DNA from: an uncultured Robinsoniella sp.
GTDB lineage: Bacteria > Bacillota > Clostridia > Lachnospirales > Lachnospiraceae
Reading direction: 5' to 3'
Assembly: GCA_900539655.1 (NCBI GenBank)
Contig: UQCR01000085.1
Location: 1-30,700, forward strand
DNA length: 30,700 nt
Part shown: piece after piece, positions 8,206-15,464 of the stretch
How positions within the stretch are numbered: the first letter of the stretch is position 1
How the letters are laid out: each line of letters opens with the position of its first letter
The notes under the pieces: generated by a model
Told to the model about the DNA's origin: nothing
Databases searched by the model: none
Seen by the model: only the letters and a program-made list of their open reading frames with translations
Made by a program: the position numbers and the translations under genes

Positions 8206-8354
8206 AAATTCTTCCTGCCTTTCACTATTTTCTGTAATTCTTTCTGTAACCTCTCCCACAATATACCATATTCCCTGCGGTTTTTTCTCACCAATCTGGC
8301 AACTGTCTTTGCTGCCTTTACAGGTCTTAAAACCTTTTTTACCTGATACAACAT
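8193..8354 (-). CDS. Small basic protein (53 aa) overlapping the DUF1015 gene
   Basis: A 53-residue open frame starts at ATG 8352-8354 and ends with TAA at 8193-8195. I support it because a near-perfect ribosome binding site (ACAGGAGGT) sits 7 bases before the ATG, a possible promoter precedes it, and its end overlaps the DUF1015 start by 13 bases in another frame, a common sign of translational coupling. The product is strongly basic and probably helical (LRPVKAAKTVARLVRKNRRE, then LWERLQKELQKIVKGRKNLW). It has no signal peptide, cysteine or known motif, and I do not recognise it. It may be a real small protein that binds nucleic acid or DUF1015, or a leader frame whose translation controls DUF1015. 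Confidence 0.6.
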   Translation of the reverse strand: MLYQVKKVLRPVKAAKTVARLVRKNRREYGILWERLQKELQKIVKGRKNLWQK

Positions 8355-8426
8355 AGAAGTACCTCCTGTCTCAGATCCGGGCGGCAACAGCCAGCCCATA
8401 CAATTTCAAACACGTTCTGAATCTTT

Positions 8427-8456
8427 ATAATACTGCTTATCCCTCTACTGATACAA
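8427..8456 (-). promoter_or_regulatory. Possible promoter of the small gene-DUF1015 pair
   Basis: On the minus strand TTGTAT (8451-8456) and TATTAT (8427-8432) are separated by 18 bases. The -35 overlaps the U-tract of the serA terminator. It would start transcription about 65-70 bases before the small gene. Confidence 0.4.
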
Positions 8457-8490
8457 AAATTGCCGCAAAACCTCACATTTTGCGACAATT
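8453..8490 (-). terminator. Strong rho-independent terminator after serA
   Basis: A 13-bp stem (8478-8490 with 8458-8470, one G-U wobble) with a 7-base loop is followed by TTTTTG on the minus strand, starting 10 bases after the serA stop. It separates serC-serA from the DUF1015 unit. Confidence 0.9.
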
Positions 8491-8500
8491 ATGTTAATCA

Positions 8501-9664
8501 TTATTTAATCACTCGAACCTTCAGCACGCCTTCGATATTCTTCAGAGTATCCATTACGGCCTCCGGAAGATGGGTATCTAAATCAAATAACGAATATGCA
8601 TAATCACCTTTACTTGTATTCGTCATATTGGCAATGTTCAGATCTGCGGAACCAAGAACGGATGCAAACTGGCCGATCATATTCTTGGTATTTCTGTGAT
8701 TAATTGCAATACGGCATACATGGGAACATTCACCCATGTTACAGTTTGGATAATTTACGGCGTTTTTGATGTTACCGTTTTCCAGATAATCCTTTAACTG
8801 TTTGACTGCCATGATTGCACAATTTTCTTCTGATTCTTCAGTGGATGCACCAAGGTGAGGAATTACCAGGCATCCCTTTTCTCCTGCTGTAGTCGGATTC
8901 GGGAAATCCGTTACATATTTCTTTACCTTACCTGTACGCAGAGAAGTTACCATAGCATCTTCATCTACCAGCAGATCTCTGGCAAAGTTCAAAATTACAA
9001 CGCCATCTTTCATTAAGGCGATTGCATCCTGATTGATCATCTTCTTTGTGGCATCCATCAGCGGTACATGAATGGTAATATAATCACATTCTTTGTAAAT
9101 ATCATCCACCTGCTGGATATGCTTAATGCTTCTGGAGAGGTTCCATGCTGCATCTACCGAAATGTACGGATCATATCCGTAAACTTCCATTCCAAGATGT
9201 GTTGCCGCATTTGCCACAGCCACACCAATTGCACCAAGACCGATTATCCCCAGCTTTTTGCCCTGTATCTCAGATCCTGCAAAATTTTTCTTTTCCTTCT
9301 CCGTTGCTTTTGCAATTAACTCGTTCTGCCTTTCAGACTGAACCCAGTTTACACCGCCTACGATATCACGGGCAGCCAATAGCATACCGGCAATTACCAA
9401 TTCCTTAACACCATTTGCATTTGCTCCCGGTGTATTAAATACTACAATACCCTGATCTGCGCATTTGTCAAGGGGGATATTGTTCACGCCGGCTCCTGCT
9501 CTTGCAATCGCTTCAATGTTTGTTGGAAATTCCATATCATGCATTGCCGCACTTCTTACCAATATAGCATCTGCATCCTGATAATTATCCACTTTTTCAT
9601 AGTTCTCTGTAAACAGGCAGGTCCCCGCTTCAGCGATGGGATTTAAACAATTATATTTCAACAT
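8501..9664 (-). CDS. serA: D-3-phosphoglycerate dehydrogenase, short ACT-domain form
   Basis: SerA oxidises 3-phosphoglycerate to 3-phosphohydroxypyruvate with NAD, the first step of serine synthesis. The 387-residue protein has the 2-hydroxyacid dehydrogenase fold: NAD-binding GLGAIG at 142-147, Arg229 in the NFARD motif and catalytic His270 in IPHLGAST. A C-terminal ACT domain (about 317-387, ending GVLKVRVIK) is the likely serine feedback site. Two differences from the E. coli type: the ARGG loop reads ARDLLVDE, and the segment where the relay Glu usually sits reads VTDFPNPT. Short clostridial SerA proteins share this pattern as I recall it. It begins one base after the serC stop, with AGGAG inside the end of serC, so translation is coupled. 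A strong terminator follows. Confidence 0.95.
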   Translation of the reverse strand: MLKYNCLNPIAEAGTCLFTENYEKVDNYQDADAILVRSAAMHDMEFPTNIEAIARAGAGVNNIPLDKCADQGIVVFNTPGANANGVKELVIAGMLLAARDIVGGVNWVQSERQNELIAKATEKEKKNFAGSEIQGKKLGIIGLGAIGVAVANAATHLGMEVYGYDPYISVDAAWNLSRSIKHIQQVDDIYKECDYITIHVPLMDATKKMINQDAIALMKDGVVILNFARDLLVDEDAMVTSLRTGKVKKYVTDFPNPTTAGEKGCLVIPHLGASTEESEENCAIMAVKQLKDYLENGNIKNAVNYPNCNMGECSHVCRIAINHRNTKNMIGQFASVLGSADLNIANMTNTSKGDYAYSLFDLDTHLPEAVMDTLKNIEGVLKVRVIK

Positions 9665-9665
9665 T

Positions 9666-10748
9666 TTACAGGTTCTCCTCTTCGAATTTCTTCATAAATT
9701 CCACTAATTTTTTAACACCTTCTATAGGCATTGCATTGTAGATGCTGGCTCTCATTCCACCTACGGATCTGTGTCCCTTCAGGTTCTCAAATCCTGCTGC
9801 TTTTGCTGCTTTTACAAACTTCGCATCTAACTCGTCATTTCCGGTAACAAATGGAACGTTCATAAGAGAACGGTCCTCTTTTACTACCGTTCCTTTGAAT
9901 AATCTGCTGTTATCCAGGAAATCATAGAGGATTGCTGCTTTCTTTTCATTATGTAATTTCATTGCATCCAAACCGCCCATTTTTTTCAGCCATTTGAATA
10001 CTTTGCCACACATATAAATGCAGTAGCTGTTTGGTGTATTGTAAAGAGATTTTGCATCTGCATGTGTCTTATACTGCAGCATGGTTGGTGTTCCTGGAAG
10101 GGTATCTTCCGTAATCAGATCTTCCCGGATGATAACAATTACCATACCTGCAGGACCGATATTTTTCTGAACGCCGCCATAAATAATTCCATATTTTGTC
10201 ACATCAACCGGTTCTGATAAGAAACAGGAAGAAACATCTGCTACCAGAGTTTTGCCTTTGCAATTTGGCAAGGTCTTAAACTTCGTCCCGTAAATTGTGT
10301 TATTCTCACAGATATATACATAATCTGCATCTTCACTGATCGGTAAATCAGAGCAGTCCGGAATATAGGAAAATGTCTTATCCTCAGAAGTGGCAATTTT
10401 ATTAGCCTTGCCATACTTCTGTCCTTCCTGGTAAGCTTTCTTCGCCCACTGGCCTGTAACAATATAATCTGCTACTTTGTTCTTCATCAGATTCATTGGT
10501 ATCATGGCAAACTGCTGTGACGCACCGCCCTGTAAAAACAGTACCTTATAATTGTCCGGTATCTTCATCAGATCACGTAAATCCTGTTCTGCTTCACAGA
10601 TAATTTCATCAAAAACCTGAGATCGGTGACTCATTTCCATTACGGACATTCCGGACCCCTTATAGTCCAGCATCTCTGCTGCTGCTTCCTTAAGTACTTC
10701 TTCCGGTAATACTGCCGGACCCGCTGAAAAATTGTACACTCTGCTCAC
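9666..10748 (-). CDS. serC: Phosphoserine aminotransferase
   Basis: SerC converts 3-phosphohydroxypyruvate and glutamate to phosphoserine with PLP, the second step of serine synthesis. The protein is 360 residues, the usual family length, with the class V aminotransferase fold: NFSAGPAVLP at the start, GGASQQF at 74-80 (phosphate/PLP contact), DVSSCF at 171-176 and the PLP lysine K195 in GGVQKNIGPAG; the C-terminal GHRSVGGMRASIYNA substrate motif is present. The start is a GTG at 10746-10748 (product MSRVYNFSAGP), chosen because AGGAGG lies 8 bases upstream; a longer frame from 10775 would place this site inside the gene. It is the first gene of serC-serA, driven by a near-consensus promoter just after ilvB. 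Confidence 0.96.
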   Translation of the reverse strand: MSRVYNFSAGPAVLPEEVLKEAAAEMLDYKGSGMSVMEMSHRSQVFDEIICEAEQDLRDLMKIPDNYKVLFLQGGASQQFAMIPMNLMKNKVADYIVTGQWAKKAYQEGQKYGKANKIATSEDKTFSYIPDCSDLPISEDADYVYICENNTIYGTKFKTLPNCKGKTLVADVSSCFLSEPVDVTKYGIIYGGVQKNIGPAGMVIVIIREDLITEDTLPGTPTMLQYKTHADAKSLYNTPNSYCIYMCGKVFKWLKKMGGLDAMKLHNEKKAAILYDFLDNSRLFKGTVVKEDRSLMNVPFVTGNDELDAKFVKAAKAAGFENLKGHRSVGGMRASIYNAMPIEGVKKLVEFMKKFEEENL

Positions 10749-10756
10749 TTTTGTTT

Positions 10757-10762
10757 CCTCCT
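10757..10762 (-). promoter_or_regulatory. Ribosome binding site that fixes the GTG start of serC
   Basis: AGGAGG on the minus strand, 8 bases before GTG at 10746-10748. It rules out the 9-residue longer frame. Confidence 0.85.
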
Positions 10763-10814
10763 CATATTTAAACACTTTTTTACTTTACCATCCTAAATTG
10801 GACTCATAAGCACT

Positions 10815-10843
10815 ATTTTATCGCTATGCTAAAAAATAGTCAA
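10815..10843 (-). promoter_or_regulatory. serC-serA promoter
   Basis: On the minus strand TTGACT (10838-10843), a 17-base spacer and TAAAAT (10815-10820) form a near-consensus vegetative promoter, starting only 5 bases past the ilvB stop codon. A perfect 8-bp inverted repeat (ACTATTTT with AAAATAGT, 13 bases apart) overlaps the -35 and -10 and could be an operator. Confidence 0.75.
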
Positions 10844-10847
10844 TAGG

Positions 10848-12521
10848 TTATTTTAAATCATCCTGGTCAAATGCTTCTTCAATTGCCGCACCTGCCGGTA
10901 CCATTGGGAATACTTTGTCATCACAGTCGATCTGGCAGTCGATGACTACAGGCTTACCAAGAGCAATTGCTTTTTCAAGCGCGGGAGCTACTTCTTCTTT
11001 TTTTGTTACACGAATTCCTTCTGCTCCCATGGCTTCCGCCAATTTTACAAAATCAACAGCGTCATTTAATATGGTATGTGAATAACGCTTTTCATAGAAC
11101 AGTGTCTGCCACTGGCGTACCATTCCCAGAACATGGTTGTTAATAACAACCTGCACAATCGGTATATTGTATCTGGCTGCTGTGGCAATTTCGTTCATAT
11201 TCATACGGAAACAGCCATCACCTGCGATATTTATCACCGTTTTATCCGGGCATCCCAGTTTTGCTCCAAGGCTGGCTCCAAGACCGTAACCCATGGTACC
11301 AAGGCCCCCTGAGGTGATAAACGTGCGGGGCGCTTTATATTTATAATACTGTGCCGCCCACATCTGATGCTGGCCTACTTCTGTTGTTATCACCGCATCC
11401 CCTTTGGTTACGCGGTAGATTTCTTCAACGATATAAGGTCCGCTTAAACCTTCTTCCTTATATTTCAAAGGAAATCTCTGCTTTAAATCCGCTATCTGAG
11501 CCAGCCATTCGTCATGGCGGTGCTCTTCAATTCTGGCATTTAACCTTTTTAATACTTCTTTTACATCTCCAATAATGCTTTCATTTACTATAATGTTTTT
11601 ATTTATTTCAGCCGGATCCACATCTATCTGTACAATTTTTGCATTTTTGGCAAAGCGCTCTGAATCTCCTACAACACGGTCGCTGAATCTGGCGCCGATG
11701 GTAATCAGAAGGTCACACTGGGTAACACCAAAGTTAGAGGTCTTCGTTCCATGCATCCCCAGCATACCACAGTACAGTTCACTGGTTCCGTCGAAAGCCC
11801 CTTTACCCATCAGGGTGTCTGCAACCGGCGCATGAACTTTTTCTACAAATTCATTTAATTCCTTGGATGCTTCCCCGATAACTGCTCCGCCACCTACGAA
11901 TACAAATGGTTTTTTGCATTTGTTAATCAGTGTGATTACCGCTTCCAGGTCTTCTTCTTTAATGTAGTCCGTTTTACGTTCAATGGGTTCCGGTTTTACC
12001 ATTTCATATTCTGTTTCTTTTGCAGTAACATCTTTGGTAATGTCAATCAGAACCGGTCCCGGCCTTCCTTCTTTTGCGATGATAAATGCGCGGCGGATGG
12101 TATCTGCCAGTTTATCTACATCTTTTACAATAAAATTGTGTTTGGTAATGGGCATTGTCACTCCGGCAATGTCAATTTCCTGAAAACTGTCCCTTCCAAG
12201 AAGGGGTACCGCAACATTTGCCGTAATTGCCACCATCGGCACAGAATCCATATATGCTGTTGCAATGCCGGTTACCAGATTCGTAGCCCCCGGTCCGGAT
12301 GTTGCCATACAGACACCGACTTTTCCGGTTGCACGGGCATATCCGTCAGCAGCATGGGCTGCTCCCTGCTCGTGTGAGGTGAGGATATGGCGGATTTCTC
12401 CTTCATGCTTATATAATGCATCATAAATATTGAGGATGGTACCGCCCGGATATCCGAATACGGTATCTACTCCCTGCTCTTTTAAACATTCTATTACAAT
12501 TTCAGAACCTGTTAATCTCAT
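10848..12521 (-). CDS. ilvB: Acetolactate synthase (acetohydroxyacid synthase), catalytic large subunit
   Basis: It condenses pyruvate with pyruvate or 2-ketobutyrate to start valine/leucine or isoleucine synthesis, using thiamine diphosphate, Mg and FAD. The 557-residue protein has the three ThDP-enzyme domains: N-terminal pyrimidine-binding domain with catalytic E51 (TSHEQGAAHAADGYAR), central domain, and C-terminal domain with the GDGCFRMNMNEIATA...VVINNHVLGMV thiamine-diphosphate motif. KRYSHTILNDAVDFVKLAEAMG and the FPMVPAGAA end are typical of biosynthetic AHAS rather than the catabolic AlsS type. AGAGG lies 7 bases before the ATG, and the gene begins 15 bases after ilvD. No small regulatory subunit gene (ilvN/ilvH) is in the window, so feedback control must come from elsewhere. 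Confidence 0.95.
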   Translation of the reverse strand: MRLTGSEIVIECLKEQGVDTVFGYPGGTILNIYDALYKHEGEIRHILTSHEQGAAHAADGYARATGKVGVCMATSGPGATNLVTGIATAYMDSVPMVAITANVAVPLLGRDSFQEIDIAGVTMPITKHNFIVKDVDKLADTIRRAFIIAKEGRPGPVLIDITKDVTAKETEYEMVKPEPIERKTDYIKEEDLEAVITLINKCKKPFVFVGGGAVIGEASKELNEFVEKVHAPVADTLMGKGAFDGTSELYCGMLGMHGTKTSNFGVTQCDLLITIGARFSDRVVGDSERFAKNAKIVQIDVDPAEINKNIIVNESIIGDVKEVLKRLNARIEEHRHDEWLAQIADLKQRFPLKYKEEGLSGPYIVEEIYRVTKGDAVITTEVGQHQMWAAQYYKYKAPRTFITSGGLGTMGYGLGASLGAKLGCPDKTVINIAGDGCFRMNMNEIATAARYNIPIVQVVINNHVLGMVRQWQTLFYEKRYSHTILNDAVDFVKLAEAMGAEGIRVTKKEEVAPALEKAIALGKPVVIDCQIDCDDKVFPMVPAGAAIEEAFDQDDLK

Positions 12522-12536
12522 CTGCTTACCTCTTTT

Positions 12537-14207
12537 CTATTTCTTTGGTATTTCCAGGATTGCGCCACGGTTGCCGGAAGTAACCATTGCTGCATAACGT
12601 GCCAGATAGCCCGTCGTAATCTTCGGCGTTCTAGGCTGCCATTTAGCCCTTCTCTCTTCCAGTTCTTCCTCAGAAATTACAAAGTCCAGTTTATTTTCCG
12701 GGATATTAATCCGAATGGTATCTCCTTCTTCCACTAGTGCAATCGGTCCGCCTACTGCCGCTTCCGGTGATATATGCCCAATAGCGGCTCCTCTGGATGC
12801 ACCGCTGAAACGTCCGTCCGTAATCAGAGCTACGCTGGACCCAAGTCCCATACCCATAATTGCAGAAGTCGGATTTAACATCTCACGCATACCTGGTCCG
12901 CCTTTTGGTCCTTCGTAACGAATGACAACCACATCTCCTGCATTGATTTTGCCGTTCTTAATTGCGTCAATGGCATCTTCTTCGCAGTCAAATACTCTTG
13001 CCGGACCTTCATGTACCATCATTTCCGGAGCTACTGCGGAACGTTTTACAACGCCGGAGTCCGGTGCCAGATTTCCTTTTAATACTGCAATACCGCCGGT
13101 TTCACTATATGGATTTTCGATTGGACGGATGACTTCCGGATTTAGATTTTTACAATTTTCAATATTTTCTTTGACTGTTTTGCCGGTTACCGTGATAAGG
13201 TCAGTATGAATGAGGTTTTTCTTATCCAGTTCGTTCATAACTGCATAAACTCCGCCGGCTTCATTTAATTCTTCAATATAGGTGTGTCCGGCCGGTGCCA
13301 GATGGCACAGATTTGGTGTAATCGCACTGATTTCATTTGCGATATCTAAGTTCAGCTCTACTCCGGCTTCATGTGCAATTGCCGGAAGATGCAGCATACT
13401 ATTGGTAGAACATCCCAGCGCCATATCTACAGTCAGAGCATTCATAAATGCATCTTTTGTCATGATATCACGGGGGCGGATATTTTTCTCCAACATTTCC
13501 ATTACTTTCATTCCTGCGTGTTTTGCAAGGCGGATGCGGTCTGAATATACTGCCGGAATTGTTCCGTTTCCACCCAGTCCCATACCCAGTACTTCTGTAA
13601 GGCAGTTCATACTGTTAGCCGTATACATACCGGAACAGGAACCGCAGGTTGGGCAGGCTTTGCATTCAAATTCTTCGATTTCTTCGTCCGTCATGTTTCC
13701 GGCAGCGTAAGTACCTACTGCTTCAAACATGCTGGAAAGGCTTGTTTTCTGTCCGTGTACATGTCCAGCCAGCATTGGTCCGCCACTGACAAACACTGTG
13801 GGTATGTTGACGCGCGCTGCAGCCATCAAAAGCCCCGGTACGTTTTTATCGCAGTTTGGTACGCATACAAGTGCGTCAAACTGATGGGCAATTGCCATAG
13901 CCTCTGTTGAATCTGCTATTAAATCTCTGGTTACCAGAGAATATTTCATTCCGATATGTCCCATTGCGATTCCGTCACATACCGCGATTGCCGGAAATAC
14001 TCTTGGAGTACCACCTGCCATTGCAACACCCAGTTTCACGGCTTCTACAATTTTATCCAGATTCATATGTCCCGGAACGATTTCGTTAAAAGAACTTACA
14101 ATACCTATCAGCGGTCTGTCCATTTCTTCTTTTGTCATGCCCAGGGCATTAAATAATGACCGGTGAGGTGCCTGCTGCATCCCTTTTTTTACTGCATCAC
14201 TCTTCAT
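12537..14207 (-). CDS. ilvD: Dihydroxyacid dehydratase
   Basis: IlvD removes water from 2,3-dihydroxy-isovalerate or -methylvalerate to give the keto acids for valine, leucine and isoleucine. The 556-residue length is standard. Fe-S cluster and active-site motifs are present: CDKNVPGLLMAA, CKACPTCGSCSGMYTANSMNCLTEVLG, and the C-terminal DGRFSGASRGAAIGHISPEAAVGG. The start at 14207 (MKSDAVKKGMQQAPHRSL) is chosen because AAGGAG lies 7 bases upstream and homologues start there; the frame is open further upstream to 14330 but that stretch overlaps leuB and looks non-coding. It is the second gene of leuB-ilvD-ilvB. The Fe-S cluster is probably oxygen-sensitive, which suits an anaerobe. Confidence 0.96.
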   Translation of the reverse strand: MKSDAVKKGMQQAPHRSLFNALGMTKEEMDRPLIGIVSSFNEIVPGHMNLDKIVEAVKLGVAMAGGTPRVFPAIAVCDGIAMGHIGMKYSLVTRDLIADSTEAMAIAHQFDALVCVPNCDKNVPGLLMAAARVNIPTVFVSGGPMLAGHVHGQKTSLSSMFEAVGTYAAGNMTDEEIEEFECKACPTCGSCSGMYTANSMNCLTEVLGMGLGGNGTIPAVYSDRIRLAKHAGMKVMEMLEKNIRPRDIMTKDAFMNALTVDMALGCSTNSMLHLPAIAHEAGVELNLDIANEISAITPNLCHLAPAGHTYIEELNEAGGVYAVMNELDKKNLIHTDLITVTGKTVKENIENCKNLNPEVIRPIENPYSETGGIAVLKGNLAPDSGVVKRSAVAPEMMVHEGPARVFDCEEDAIDAIKNGKINAGDVVVIRYEGPKGGPGMREMLNPTSAIMGMGLGSSVALITDGRFSGASRGAAIGHISPEAAVGGPIALVEEGDTIRINIPENKLDFVISEEELEERRAKWQPRTPKITTGYLARYAAMVTSGNRGAILEIPKK

Positions 14208-14228
14208 GTCTAATCTCCTTATCTGTTT

Positions 14229-14257
14229 GTTATACCAGACCCGGCAAACAGCCGGAT
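14229..14257 (-). other. Intercistronic hairpin between leuB and ilvD
   Basis: In the 83-base gap an 8-bp stem (GATCCGGC with GCCGGGTC, one wobble, 5-base loop) has no U-tract after it. It is more likely an mRNA stability or processing element than a terminator. Beside it an AT-rich segment, CTGTATTATT, occurs twice in direct orientation (about 14262-14291). Confidence 0.45.
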
Positions 14258-14290
14258 CTTCCTGTATTATTAAAATTATTTCTGTATTAT

Positions 14291-15373
14291 TTAAATTCTC
14301 TCTGCAATCAGGTCTCCCATTTGCCTGCATCCAACCTTCGTGCAGCCTGCTGACATAATATCCCCTGTACGGAATCCGTCTTTTAACACCTGTCTGACTG
14401 CATTTTCAATAGCGTCTGCAGCTTCGTCCAGATCCAGTGAATAGCGCAGCATCATCGCTGCTGATAAAACGGTGGCGATTGGATTGGCAATGTCCATTCC
14501 GGCAATATCAGGTGCCGAACCATGGCTTGGTTCATACAGTCCGAATTTTGTTTCATTTAAACTGGCAGATGACAGCATCCCGATGGATCCGGTAACCATG
14601 CTGGCTTCATCAGACAGAATATCGCCAAACATATTTTCCGTAAGGATGACATCAAATTGTCCCGGATTTTTGACCAGCTGCATCGCACAGTTGTCTACCA
14701 GCATGTGCTCCAGGGCTACGTCTGGATAATCCTTCGCCACTTCTTCCACTACTGCTCTCCAGAGTCTGGAAGAATCCAATACGTTTGCCTTATCTACACT
14801 GGTTACTTTCTTTCTTCTCTTTCTGGCAATGTCAAATCCTCTTCTGGCAATTCTGCAGATTTCATTTTCATCGTATGTAAGGGTATCCATTGCTTTTCTG
14901 ACACCATTCTCTTCTACTGTCTTTCGCTCTCCGAAATACAGCCCACCGGTCAGTTCACGCATAATCATCATGTCGAAACCTTCCCCGATTATTTCATCAC
15001 GAAGAGGGCAGGCATCTTTTAATTCATCATAGAGATATGCCGGGCGCAGATTGGCAAACAGATTTAATTCTTTACGGATTTTTAAAAGTCCGGCCTCCGG
15101 TCTTCTGTCCGGCGGCAGCTGGTACCAGGATGACACCGCTGCATCTCCTCCGATGGAACCCATTAATACGGCATCACTTGACTTTGCTGTCTGTACAGCC
15201 TCATCGGTAAGCGGAATACCATGGACATCAATGGATGCACCACCTAATAATACCTCTGTATAATCTAACGCGAAATTATATTTTTTTCCTGCCGCATCCA
15301 GTACTTTTTTTGCTTCCCTCACAATTTCAGGTCCGATTCCATCTCCTGGAATCAATGCAATTTGAAAACTCAT
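14291..15373 (-). CDS. leuB: 3-isopropylmalate dehydrogenase
   Basis: LeuB oxidatively decarboxylates 3-isopropylmalate with NAD in leucine synthesis. The 360-residue protein carries the family signatures in order: LIPGDGIGPEIV at the start, IMRELTGGLYFGE (substrate arginine), DKANVLDSSRLWR, and the metal-binding DNCAMQLVKNPGQFDVILTENMFGDILSDEASM region, followed by EPSHGSAPDIAG and ANPIATVLSAAMML. It is the first gene of leuB-ilvD-ilvB, with AAGGGAAG upstream of the ATG and a near-consensus promoter about 48 bases away. leuA, leuC and leuD are not in the window. Confidence 0.96.
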   Translation of the reverse strand: MSFQIALIPGDGIGPEIVREAKKVLDAAGKKYNFALDYTEVLLGGASIDVHGIPLTDEAVQTAKSSDAVLMGSIGGDAAVSSWYQLPPDRRPEAGLLKIRKELNLFANLRPAYLYDELKDACPLRDEIIGEGFDMMIMRELTGGLYFGERKTVEENGVRKAMDTLTYDENEICRIARRGFDIARKRRKKVTSVDKANVLDSSRLWRAVVEEVAKDYPDVALEHMLVDNCAMQLVKNPGQFDVILTENMFGDILSDEASMVTGSIGMLSSASLNETKFGLYEPSHGSAPDIAGMDIANPIATVLSAAMMLRYSLDLDEAADAIENAVRQVLKDGFRTGDIMSAGCTKVGCRQMGDLIAERI

Positions 15374-15420
15374 AGTGATTTCTTCCCTTCTGTTTCTTAT
15401 TATCCAAATCTTTATCCAAT

Positions 15421-15449
15421 ATCATAATGCATTTTTATGCACTTTTCAA
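15421..15449 (-). promoter_or_regulatory. leuB-ilvD-ilvB promoter with palindromic spacer
   Basis: On the minus strand TTGAAA (15444-15449), a 17-base spacer and TATGAT (15421-15426). The spacer contains the palindrome TGCATAAAAATGCA. The leader is only about 40 bases, too short for a T-box or leader-peptide attenuator. Confidence 0.7.
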
Positions 15450-15464
15450 CTATAATCCCTATTT

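Noticed and set aside
10241..10462. Minus-strand 73-codon frame inside serC
   Set aside because: Alternative-frame shadow of serC with no ribosome binding site.
14208..14330. Extended N-terminus of IlvD upstream of 14207
   Set aside because: It overlaps leuB, does not resemble IlvD, and the ribosome binding site fixes the start at 14207.
15374..15464. T-box or leader-peptide attenuator upstream of leuB
   Set aside because: Only about 40 bases separate the predicted transcription start from the gene; no T-box core or terminator hairpin.
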